Position numbers and translations under genes: made by a program. Positions 15,555-24,700 of a stretch of 44,018 bases of DNA are shown here, in pieces. This DNA is from Treponema sp. (GTDB taxonomy: Bacteria; Spirochaetota; Spirochaetia; Treponematales; Breznakiellaceae): positions 1 through 44,018 of the forward strand of contig JAISNI010000221.1 of NCBI GenBank assembly GCA_031276295.1, written 5' to 3'. Every line of letters begins with the position of its first letter. The first letter of the stretch is position 1. The notes beneath the pieces are model-generated. The model was not told where the DNA came from. It searched no databases and saw only the letters and a list, made by a program, of their open reading frames with translations.

Positions 15555-18470
15555 TTAAAAATCAAAAAGCGAGGGTGTCTTTGAGACAGGCTCCGCAGCC
15601 TTTGCAGCGCCGTGACGGCCTTTCCCCTGTTTCGGCAGTTCCAAGCGCGGCAGTTGTTTACCGTCAGTAAGGAGTTTCCAGTGGTGTATCAGGGTAAGGG
15701 CTTCAAGCGGGGTAATGGTATCGGGGTCCAGGGTCGAGAGGTCCCGGGCTATCTGCTGGGATAAGGCGTCCGCATCGTTTGGGTACTGCGGATACTCTAC
15801 CGGAGGTGTAACGGCAGGGTTTGGGACGGTATCATTGCAGGGAGGTTCCGCCGTATCGGATACCGCTGGAGGCATTTCCGCCGAGTTCCCCTTTTTGGGG
15901 GGATTTTCTTCCGAATCCGGCGGCGGCAGGGAAAGGTTTCCCCTTTTACCTGAAAGGCTCAATGCCCGGTTAAGGACCTTTTCGCTTTCCTTGAGGTTAT
16001 CCATTATCCGTGCGGCTCTGGCAAGTACCTGTTCGGGGATACCCGCCAGGCGTGCAACGTGGAGGCCGTAGGATTCCGCCGCGCTGCCTTTCTGAAGTTT
16101 CCGCAGGAAGATAATTTCGCCGTCCCTGTTCAGCACTTCCATTGAAAAGTTGGTCAGATGGGGATGGGAGATAAGGGATAGTTCATGGTAGTGGGTGGCA
16201 AAAAGGGTCCTGCACCGGATATTATCGAGGAGTTCCTCGCTTACCGCCCAAGCTATGGAGAGGCCGTCCTTGGTCCCCGTGCCGCGGCCCACCTCGTCCA
16301 TGATAACCAGGCTCTGCTCGGTTGCGGTATGGAGGATATAGGCCGTTTCGTTCATCTCTACCAGAAAGGTGGATTCTCCCCGCGCCAGATTGTCCGAAGC
16401 CCCAACACGGCAGTAAATACGATCCGCAATGCCTATCTCGGCCTTCCGCGCGGGGACAAAGCTGCCCGCCTGGGACATGATGACGATCAGGGCTGTCTGG
16501 CGCAGATAGGTGGATTTTCCGGCCATATTCGGCCCCGTGATAAGGGCAAACGGGGCGCTGTCCCCATAGAGGATGGTATCATTGGGGATAAATTCCCCGC
16601 GCGGCAGATGCGCTTCCACAACGGGGTGCCTTCCCTCGATGATGTGCAGGCGGTTTCCCGTGTTTATCTCCGGATGTATCCAGCCTTGAATGGTCGCAGC
16701 CCTGGCAAGGGACTGGGCCGCGTCAATTTCCGCAATCCTCACCGCCGCGGCATAAATGTCCTTCAAGCATTCCTTAACCCTGGAACGTATGTCAAGGAAA
16801 AGTTTCCTTTCCAGGTCTATAACCTTATCGGAAGCGCCGTTGATATCCGATTCGAGGCCGGCAAGCCTATCTGTTGTAAAACGTTCCCCGGCAACTATGT
16901 TCTGCCGCCTGATAAAATACGGAGGGATTTTGGCAAGATGGGGCTTGGTAACCTCAAAAAAATAGCCGATTAAACGGTTGTAGTGTATCTTGAGACTCGG
17001 TATTCCTGTTTTCCGGCGCTCCTCTTCAAGATAGGCTTCGAGCATCTTGCGGCCTTCATCTTTAAGCTGAACAAGTTTGTCCAGTTCCGCATTATAGCCG
17101 CCTTTAATGAGCTTTCCTTCGGTAAGGAGGATTGACGGATCCTCAAGCAGGGCCTGTTCCAGAAGTTCCTGAATTGCAGAGAGCCTTTCCATACCCGCAT
17201 TGTCCAGGGCCGCGGCATCGGGGGACTCAAATGTGAAAGCAGGATCATCACAGAATTCTGTCAAACGCTGAAATGAGGCAAGCGCGTTTTTTATGGCAAG
17301 CATATCTTTCCCGTGAGCTTTATCCATTGCAAGCCGTGAACAGAGCCTCTCCAGGTCGGGGGTTTTCCCCATTACTTCCCGTATCCGGTTCTGCTTTGCC
17401 TGATCGCAGTAGAGATATTCCACCATCATAAGCCGGTGATTGATACGCACCGTATCCCGCAGGGGGAAAAGGATACGCCGTTTTAATAAACGCATACCCA
17501 TGCCTGTTCTGGTTTCGTCCATTACTTCAAGAAGGCTAAACCGTTTATCCCCGTCCTGAAGGTTCCTTATAAGTTCAAGGTTGCGCTGTGTCGCCTCGTC
17601 CATACCGACAAATTCATCTTCGCGGTATATTTTGATGGAATGCACATGGGGTATGAGGCTGTGAGCGGTCTCGTCAAGGTAGTCAAGCAGGGCCCCCGCC
17701 GCTATGATCTCCGGCGCTTTATCCTCAAGACCGAAACCCTTCAGGTTTACCACATTAAATTGTCTTTGCAGCCTCCGCGCTCCTTTTTCCCTGTCGAAAA
17801 GCCAGTCCGCCCAGCGGTTAAGCACCATATTCGGTCTATGGAGGATAGCTTGCGCAATAGGACTGTTTTCCTCCAGTAAAGATTCCTGCACAATAAGTTC
17901 CCTGATTTGCAGCCTTTCCAACTCAAGCCTAAGCCGTTCGGCAGCTCCCTCAAAAGGGAAGGAAGCGGCATAGAAATCACCGGTAGAAACATCAATATAC
18001 GCAAAAGAAATAAACGAGGCGCTGGAAGCCAGGCAGGACAGATAGTTGGAACTGCCCTGATCCAGGTAGTCTTCGTCAATGGTGGTGCCGGGCGTTATAA
18101 CTTCCACTACCCGGCGCTCCACAATACCGCGGCCTTTAGACGGCTCCGAAAGCTGCTCGCAGATAGCAATTTTTTTTCCCAATTTCAGCAAACGGGCTAT
18201 GTAAGAACGGGTTGCATGATAGGGAATTCCGCACATAGGTAATCCGTTCCGGCTGGTAAGGGTGAGGTTTAAAAGGGCGGAAACCTCTATTGCGTCGTCG
18301 GCGAACATCTCATAGAAATCGCCCAGACGGAAGAAGAGTACGTTTCCCTGATGCTCTTTCTTAATACGGCGGTACTGCTCCATCAGAGGAGAATCGGCGG
18401 CGTGTTCCGCCTTTCGGTTCGTACCGGGAATACGTGTTCCTGTTTGTTTGTCAGATAGAAGATCAGCCAC
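15555..18470 (-). CDS. mutS: DNA mismatch repair protein MutS
   Basis: The mismatch-recognising ATPase. The mismatch-binding domain starts with MEQYRRIKKEHQGNVLFFRL and GDFYEMF (the Phe-x-Glu motif); then connector, lever and clamp domains, and the ATPase with Walker A GPNMAGKSTYLRQ, Walker B/signature DEVGRGT and the ATHYHEL switch. The C-terminus has a Pro-rich linker of about 70 residues, the usual small helical dimerisation segment (DPDTITPLEALTLIHHWK) and a terminal SLFDF resembling a beta-clamp motif. The frame is open to 18608, but that part runs through a fold-back repeat and is unlikely to be translated. I chose GTG at 18470; the ATG at 18386 is equally arguable. Gene order is tamB-bamA-skp-mutS. 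Confidence 0.93.
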   Translation of the reverse strand: MADLLSDKQTGTRIPGTNRKAEHAADSPLMEQYRRIKKEHQGNVLFFRLGDFYEMFADDAIEVSALLNLTLTSRNGLPMCGIPYHATRSYIARLLKLGKKIAICEQLSEPSKGRGIVERRVVEVITPGTTIDEDYLDQGSSNYLSCLASSASFISFAYIDVSTGDFYAASFPFEGAAERLRLELERLQIRELIVQESLLEENSPIAQAILHRPNMVLNRWADWLFDREKGARRLQRQFNVVNLKGFGLEDKAPEIIAAGALLDYLDETAHSLIPHVHSIKIYREDEFVGMDEATQRNLELIRNLQDGDKRFSLLEVMDETRTGMGMRLLKRRILFPLRDTVRINHRLMMVEYLYCDQAKQNRIREVMGKTPDLERLCSRLAMDKAHGKDMLAIKNALASFQRLTEFCDDPAFTFESPDAAALDNAGMERLSAIQELLEQALLEDPSILLTEGKLIKGGYNAELDKLVQLKDEGRKMLEAYLEEERRKTGIPSLKIHYNRLIGYFFEVTKPHLAKIPPYFIRRQNIVAGERFTTDRLAGLESDINGASDKVIDLERKLFLDIRSRVKECLKDIYAAAVRIAEIDAAQSLARAATIQGWIHPEINTGNRLHIIEGRHPVVEAHLPRGEFIPNDTILYGDSAPFALITGPNMAGKSTYLRQTALIVIMSQAGSFVPARKAEIGIADRIYCRVGASDNLARGESTFLVEMNETAYILHTATEQSLVIMDEVGRGTGTKDGLSIAWAVSEELLDNIRCRTLFATHYHELSLISHPHLTNFSMEVLNRDGEIIFLRKLQKGSAAESYGLHVARLAGIPEQVLARAARIMDNLKESEKVLNRALSLSGKRGNLSLPPPDSEENPPKKGNSAEMPPAVSDTAEPPCNDTVPNPAVTPPVEYPQYPNDADALSQQIARDLSTLDPDTITPLEALTLIHHWKLLTDGKQLPRLELPKQGKGRHGAAKAAEPVSKTPSLFDF

Positions 18471-18484
18471 CTGTTCTTCACGCC

Positions 18485-18583
18485 TTATTCGAAGGCGTGT
18501 TTTAATACTCCGGAGCTCGCTCCGGCTCTTGCGGCGGTACACTGAAAAGTCGCCGTATTGTCGTCGGGGTATTAAACCACGCC
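18485..18583. repeat. Fold-back intergenic repeat, copy 3 (upstream of mutS)
   Basis: Arms of 19 bases at 18494-18512 and 18565-18583 are complementary except at two positions that become G-U pairs in RNA. Between them lie CCGGAGC-TC-GCTCCGG (18510-18525) and a looser GGCG/CGCC stem. The left edge is TTATTCG, as in copies 1 and 2, and the arms contain the shared TTTAATAC. It lies immediately upstream of the likely mutS start. Confidence 0.75.
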
Positions 18584-18614
18584 AGTACAATAAATTCCTA
18601 TCAAACAAAGATAC

Positions 18615-18632
18615 CCGGGAGCTTGCTCCCGG
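18615..18632. repeat. 8-bp hairpin CCGGGAGC-TT-GCTCCCGG
   Basis: A perfect GC-rich palindrome between skp and mutS. On the plus strand it is followed by ATTCTTTATT and on the minus strand by GTATCTTTG, so neither side has a strong T run. It may act with the skp-proximal terminator or as an RNA-processing site. Confidence 0.45.
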
Positions 18633-18678
18633 ATTCTTTATTAGATATTAAAAACGATACAGAGGTTAAGAATCCCCA

Positions 18679-18719
18679 AAAAATTAAAATTTTTAGAGGT
18701 TCCCGAAGGACGCTCCCTC
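18679..18719 (-). terminator. Possible terminator after skp
   Basis: On the minus strand GAGG...CCTC (18719-18696) closes an interrupted stem with a TCC-TTCG-GGA tip. It is followed by a long A/T tract (AAAAATTTTAATTTTTT, 18695-18679). The stem is imperfect, and it overlaps the skp stop codon by two bases. Confidence 0.4.
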
Positions 18720-19245
18720 AACGCCTCGACTTGGCAAGGAGATTTTGAATAAGTTTATCCGTTATATCTACCGTAGGACTAAACCAGAGTATGCCGGTGT
18801 TCTCTTTGTTATTAAGCACCATGCTGTACCCTTCGCTCTCCGCAATATAACGGATCTCGTCGTAAATCTGCTCCAGAAAAGCCCCCGATTGGGTCAATTT
18901 ACTCTTCTGATCCTCCAACTCGGCGGTTTTGAGTTTGTAGTATTCCTTGAGGAATTCCGATTTCCGGTATGCATCATTTTCCAGGCGCAGGGCTTCGTTC
19001 CGGTCGCCCCTGAATTCGGCGCTGATCTGGGAAGATTTCAAGTCCTGAATTTCCCTGGTCATCTGATTGATTTCAGCCTGGACACGGGCGCTGCGCTCTT
19101 CAAATTCCCGCACGGCCCTGGATTCCCTGAAAAAAGACACGTAGACCTTAGACAAATCTACCACCGCAAAACGGGTCAACTGCTGTGCGCTCAGCGAAAA
19201 ACCCGCAACCATAAAAAAGAACCCGATACAGCATCTTTTCATCAT
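18718..19245 (-). CDS. skp: Skp/OmpH-family periplasmic chaperone
   Basis: About 175 residues. A signal peptide (MMKRCCIGFFFMVAGFSLSAQQ) precedes FAVVDLSKVYVSFFRESRAVREFEE, the family entry motif. A long charged helical region (about 45-130) forms the coiled-coil tentacles, and a C-terminal beta segment follows (SMVLNNKENTGILWFSPTVDITDKLI). Skp holds unfolded outer-membrane proteins in the periplasm and delivers them to BamA, and the gene follows bamA directly with only 5 bases between stop and start. Two ATG codons are adjacent (19245 and 19242). Gene symbol is given by family and context. Confidence 0.88.
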   Translation of the reverse strand: MMKRCCIGFFFMVAGFSLSAQQLTRFAVVDLSKVYVSFFRESRAVREFEERSARVQAEINQMTREIQDLKSSQISAEFRGDRNEALRLENDAYRKSEFLKEYYKLKTAELEDQKSKLTQSGAFLEQIYDEIRYIAESEGYSMVLNNKENTGILWFSPTVDITDKLIQNLLAKSRR

Positions 19246-19250
19246 CAATT

Positions 19251-21755
19251 TTAATACCTCGATAATGCAAAAGAAATAATAAAGTCAATCCCTGAAGTGG
19301 GATTACTATCACTATGTCCAAGAGCTCCGGCTTGCCATTGAACGGCGCCGTCCTGGATTTTAAACCGTTTGGCCAGACCAAAACGGAATGGGAACTGAGG
19401 AATAGTAAATCTAAACTCCCCACCGAAACTGTAAAGCATATCGTCAAATGAAAAATTATGAAAGAAATCGTAGGGCGTCTTTTTGACACCGGCGGCATCA
19501 AAGAAGAAGTCCCAGGCCAAAAGGCCCGGCACGAGGGGAATCCTTATTTCCATCCAGTTTTCAAACAGGACGCGGCCCTTATTGTAGTATTCGTTGTTCC
19601 AGCCCCGCCCGTTAAACATTCCGTCCACCGCCAATTCATTGGAAGATTCTATGGTTATATCATCCCGAAAGAACTGGGGGAAGATAAAAGAAAGCCCTGA
19701 ATGGATGCCGAACACCGCCTGAAAACTGAATGTCTCCGTAATCGGTATGTTGAAGAGCGTATGGAACCATTCAAACTTTGTATCCGTTTTAATGTAATGT
19801 TCCCGTTCGGGCTCGAATATACCGTAATAGCCGAAACGCTGGTTTAAATAGTAACCGCGGGAGGGATTGTAGTAAATATCCCTCTGATCCAGGTATATGT
19901 TGGTCCACACGGAATTTGCGGGGGAAAAACGGTTGTTATCGGCGCGCAGTGTAGGATTGAAAGGCCGGTAAAGTTCATCGTCATAGCTATTGTAGACAAC
20001 CCCGGTCCGGATACCGCCGCCTACGCTCAATATGCCCAGAAATGTAAGCCAGCGGTACCCTGTACCCAATCCTATTGAAACCTGCCACTGGTCGTAGTAC
20101 ATAAGATATTCATTGGGCGGCAGAAAATCCGCCTTCTGGTATTCGTCATAGGAGACAAATCCGTCGGGGAAAGCATAATCCTCATCCCCATTGAAGAAAG
20201 GAGCGGAATTGTTCATGGTCGCCCGCCGCCGTATGTGCTGTACACTCAGATCGGCGCTCCCGTCCAGGGGCAGGCCGAAGATCCAGCGGTGGGTATAGTT
20301 AAGCATTAAAAGCTGGGTGTCGGGGGAGGCATCCAATTCCGCTCCGACGGCATTCCCACTTCCCCGTATGTTACGGTCGTTCCATTTAAGCATACCCGAA
20401 ACAGGAAAAGTATCAGGATCGGCGCTGCCCGAAAAGGTAAGCCCGAATTGAATGTCGGTTGTCGGCTGCTCTTCTACCGTAAAGACAAGGTCCATGAGGC
20501 TATCGGCGCTGCCCTGCACAGGTTCAGGAACCACATTGGAGAAAAATTGCAGATTCATCAGGTTACGGTAGGCTTCCATGAGCTTGGTCTTGGAGAATAC
20601 ATCTCCCGGTTCCATGGGTATCTCACGGAGAATTACCGCGTCTTTTGTCTTTTTATTCCCCTTGATGATGATATTTTCGATATGCGCCCGCCCCCGTTCG
20701 ACTATCTGTATGGTATAGGAAAACAATCCGTTTTCCGTATCCCTGTTCGGTATACGGTCAATCGTGTTGAATATGTAGCCGTTTTCATAGTAGAGATCCG
20801 CAACCCGCTGGACATCCGCTTCGAGCCGCCGTGCGTTGACCGTCTTTCCTGTTTCCGAATAGATGAGGGCGGAAAGCTGTTCGGTAGGAAAAATCTCATT
20901 CCCTTCAAACGTAACGCCGTTAAATGTATATATCCTCCCTTCGTTTATCCTGAAGATGATGGTCATGTTATTATTACCGCGCTCATCTTTCTTCACTTCG
21001 CGGACAACATCGCTTACTTCCGCGTCAATATAGCCCCGATCATGGTAATACTGGGTAAGAGCCTCACGATCGGCTATAAGTTTAGCCTCCTGAAACGCGC
21101 CGTCGCTAAATAAGGCGGACCGTGTTTTTAATGAGAGCTGGCCCCTGAGGGTACGCTCGGAAAAGGACGTATTCCCCTCAAAGAGCAGTTCTTCAATAGT
21201 GATTTTTTCCCCTTCCTCAATGATAAACGTTACGGTAATAGTAGAATCAGAGTTGGTTTGGGTTTCGGCTCTGACTTTGACATCGGGGAAGCCTTTTTCC
21301 AGGTATTTTTCCCTTACGGCCTGTTCATCCAGACGCAGCTTGATATCGTTTACGACATCCCTTGTTTTCAGGGCGATACTATCCGTCAGATCCTGGTTAC
21401 GGACGCTGGCGTTACCCTCAAAAATGATCCGGGAAACAACCGGTCGTTCGGTTACGGTAAAACGAATGGTAACCTCGGACCCGGTTTGATCGACCGGAAC
21501 CGCGCTGGGGGTGATAACGTCAAAATACTCCAAACTGTAGAGCCTGCCCTGAATCTCCCAAAAGACATCGTCCGTGAATAAACGGCCTATATACGGCTCT
21601 ACAATCTCTTGCAGTTCTGCGATATCTACATGCTTAACCCCGTTAAAAACGATATCCCTTATGGGTTTACCCATATACCATTCATCATCGGTTTGCTGAG
21701 GAAAAGACGGACAAATGATAACCGCAATTAAAACAACTATAAGACCTAAACGCAT
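19251..21755 (-). CDS. bamA: Outer-membrane protein assembly factor BamA
   Basis: The central Omp85 insertase of the outer membrane. It has a signal peptide (residues 1 to about 20, ending near PSFPQQ). Five POTRA domains follow, starting near residues 32, 105, 183, 268 and 353 (for example IRDIVFNGVKHVDIAELQEIV and IENIIIKGNKKTKDAVI). The rest, about residues 440-834, is a 16-stranded-type barrel with alternating aromatic strands and FRFTIPQFPFRFGLAKRF near the end. The final residues FALSRY end on an aromatic, as outer-membrane barrels often do. The ATG at 21755 has GAGGAG 5 bases upstream. It lies 29 bases after tamB and just before skp, which groups three parts of one assembly route. Confidence 0.95.
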   Translation of the reverse strand: MRLGLIVVLIAVIICPSFPQQTDDEWYMGKPIRDIVFNGVKHVDIAELQEIVEPYIGRLFTDDVFWEIQGRLYSLEYFDVITPSAVPVDQTGSEVTIRFTVTERPVVSRIIFEGNASVRNQDLTDSIALKTRDVVNDIKLRLDEQAVREKYLEKGFPDVKVRAETQTNSDSTITVTFIIEEGEKITIEELLFEGNTSFSERTLRGQLSLKTRSALFSDGAFQEAKLIADREALTQYYHDRGYIDAEVSDVVREVKKDERGNNNMTIIFRINEGRIYTFNGVTFEGNEIFPTEQLSALIYSETGKTVNARRLEADVQRVADLYYENGYIFNTIDRIPNRDTENGLFSYTIQIVERGRAHIENIIIKGNKKTKDAVILREIPMEPGDVFSKTKLMEAYRNLMNLQFFSNVVPEPVQGSADSLMDLVFTVEEQPTTDIQFGLTFSGSADPDTFPVSGMLKWNDRNIRGSGNAVGAELDASPDTQLLMLNYTHRWIFGLPLDGSADLSVQHIRRRATMNNSAPFFNGDEDYAFPDGFVSYDEYQKADFLPPNEYLMYYDQWQVSIGLGTGYRWLTFLGILSVGGGIRTGVVYNSYDDELYRPFNPTLRADNNRFSPANSVWTNIYLDQRDIYYNPSRGYYLNQRFGYYGIFEPEREHYIKTDTKFEWFHTLFNIPITETFSFQAVFGIHSGLSFIFPQFFRDDITIESSNELAVDGMFNGRGWNNEYYNKGRVLFENWMEIRIPLVPGLLAWDFFFDAAGVKKTPYDFFHNFSFDDMLYSFGGEFRFTIPQFPFRFGLAKRFKIQDGAVQWQAGALGHSDSNPTSGIDFIISFALSRY

Positions 21756-21784
21756 CAATGCTCCTCAAATTTAACTGGCAGTTC

Positions 21785-24700
21785 CTAAAAAGACCATCTC
21801 CACATCAGGGTAAAGGAAAGATCGCTCACATACAAATTTTCCGGATGCAGCGGTACCAGATTCATCCTGATATCAAAGAGCGGGCTTTGCAATTCAACAC
21901 CTATATCCGGTTCCAGTGTTAAACCCGCCCACTCGGTTTTATTCTCGTCATAGCGCAAGGTAAACATGGACTGAATGAACATATTTGATCCGATATATTT
22001 ACCTAAGAAAACAGTTGTATTGTCAAAATAGTTACCTACTCTGTTGGTCCTGTCCACCGAATCCCGCAGACCTGTAGCCTGAAGTACGGCGTTCTGCAGT
22101 ACCTGGGTTCTGATAGAAAACATATCCATATTCAAAAAATTGCGGATCTCCCGTTCCATACGCCTGATCACCTGGAACTGCATAAGCGCATCCGCCGTTG
22201 AGTTTATAATTGCCCGTTCTATGGGCTGTTTACCTTCGTCCGAAGCGGAACCCGCCATATTTTGACCGAGAAGCGAAAAAATTTCCAGTTGCGAAAGGGG
22301 CGGGTTCGATTCAAAACGGGCCGTAAAGGACTTGAGCGGGGAATTATCAATTATAAGAGAGATGGTTACCGGCCCCTCATCGCTGCGGTCCCGAATTTCA
22401 GCCCGCGCGCTTATCCTCGGATCAAATTTAAGCTGGTTTTCATTAAAGAACAACGTTCCCTCCCTTAGATAAAAACTTCGTTCAAAGTAAAATATTTCCC
22501 CGCTTCGCAGGCGGACATCCCCCAGCAGCGCGTACCGGCGCGAGAGGGAATCGTTTGAGATACGCAGGCCGGTTCCCATATCCGCGTAGGCCTGCAATAT
22601 GGGAAGCTCCGCCGAAGGCCAGAGGAATTCAACTTTCTTGCCGGTTTTAATCCCTATATCTATCACGGTACCGACGCTGCTACGCTTTTTCGGCGTATCG
22701 GAATCGATAAAATTCAGTTCGTTTGTATTGAGGCTGATTTCCGTATCCTGGGCAACAAGGTCTCCTGTTATGGAAAGGTTCATATTCTCCATAGCGATAA
22801 CCATATTCCCTGAAACATCGCCGGATGCGATAACCCCGGCTATGTCAAAACCGAACGGTATGGGCGTTCCCGGTTCAACCTTAATATCAAGGTTAAAGAT
22901 ATTCGGAATCCAGCGGTCAAATTTAAAGGATCCTGCCACCGTTCCCGTCCCGTTTCCTACCCGTGCGGGAGTCGGCTTAAAATTCATCTCGTTGCCGTTA
23001 ATCGTTACATCAAACGGTACCGGTTTTATGGGTTCTCTGAGGTAGTTCGGTATCCCTATCTTCACGCTATGTCCTCTGACTATTCCGAAAAATTCAGGAT
23101 CCCCCAAAGGACCTTCAACCCGTAGAGCCCCGGTAGCGTAACCTCCTTCCAATCTAATAATATCATTAGGCGGGACAAAATTCCAGAGCGCCTTGAGGTC
23201 CACATAGAGATCGGAGCTTTCCGCCTCTATGCTATTCCCGCCTATGTTTCCGATAATTGAACCGCGGACAGGGGAGGGATTGGACAGCCCCGCATAAAAA
23301 TCTCCCCCGTCAAGAACCTGCAAACGCAGCATATTCTGGGGCCCGCCTTCCAGCGATACAAGGGAATCGGCGTATGAAAAATAGAAACTGAAGGGTTCGG
23401 GCGCCCGGATTTCGGCAAAACGTATATCTTCTACGGTAAGTTCGCCGTTGAATGAGTCTACGGCCTCTCGTATGTCAAACCAGGAAGCTATGGGGGTAAA
23501 GTCTGCCTTGAGATTCAAGCCCGCGTCGATTTCCCTGCCCCCGACATTCCCCTTGATCCTGACCGCGGTATCCGCCCGTCCCTCCGGGCGGTTTATCCGC
23601 AGGGACGGCAGCAGCGCCTCCAGCGCTTCATAGCGGATGTCGAGGCCCTCAAGCAGAAATTCGTCCGCGGAAAGCGAGGCGTTCAGGGAAAAATTCAGGT
23701 TGGCATCATTGACGCGGGCGGAAAGGGAGGAAACGGCAATTTCCGCGTTAAAATTATCCCGGGAATCCCACCGTACCCGGGCTTCGGCGTTGAGGGAAGA
23801 ATTTTGAACGTCCTTCAAGAGCCGGTTTAACTGCATGCCTGAACTATGAATGTTCATCTCAAGGTGTTTCCCGATAAAGGAACCTTCCAGGCCGCAACTT
23901 TCCGTCCCCGAACGGTTATGCAGGTTAAGGCGGGTTGTATAATCAGAAAAGGTCTCGTCCCAGGAAAGGGAAAAATCCCCCGTCAAGGCACCGAGCCCGT
24001 CGTCATAGAATAATTCCCGGAAGACAAGACCGTCCTGGTCCGCTTCACCCTTAATCCCTATGTTTACGGGGGATACCGGGCCCGGTATATTCAGAATATC
24101 CAGGCTGTCAATGCCGGCAAACCAGGATTGCGGGGAATCAAAACGAAACGAACTCTTGACGCCCACCTGAATCATCCGGTTGCGAAACGGAACAGGGAGA
24201 CGTCCGACCTCGATAAACCCCGAGTAATTCCCCTCTTCGGCGGCGCTTACCTTTACATCGAGGCCGTAAGAGCCCTGTATGGTCAGCGAATGTTTGTCAA
24301 AGACGGTTCCTTCAAAATGGTATGAAAGATCCGCATAGGAAGCATCCAGGGAGAAAATAATATCCAGGGGGTTGGAAAAATCGACGAAACAGGTAACGTC
24401 GGCCTCCCCTTCCTGCCAGTTGATACGGCCTTTGTTTAACTCAAAACGGTTATCCGTTCCGGACAGGGAAGCGTAAATTTCCAGCCCCCGGTCCCGAAGG
24501 CTCAGTTTAAAACCGGGGGCATTGTAGAGGATATGTTCAAAATTGGTCGTAAAGAATACTTCGGTTGTTATACCGATGCCTTGAGAGGCAAATTCCGGAA
24601 TGCCGGGAAGCATGGGGGCGGGGACAAAAGGCCGCGCCATTTCAATAAAATTGAAGAGCAGAAATTCATCCACGCTGATACTGGCCTCGAAATGCCGGGG

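Noticed and set aside
18386-18608. MutS N-terminal extension of 46-74 residues
   Set aside because: This stretch lies in repeat DNA, is Arg-rich and starts before the conserved MutS N-terminus, so it is not included in the gene except for the short part to the GTG at 18470.
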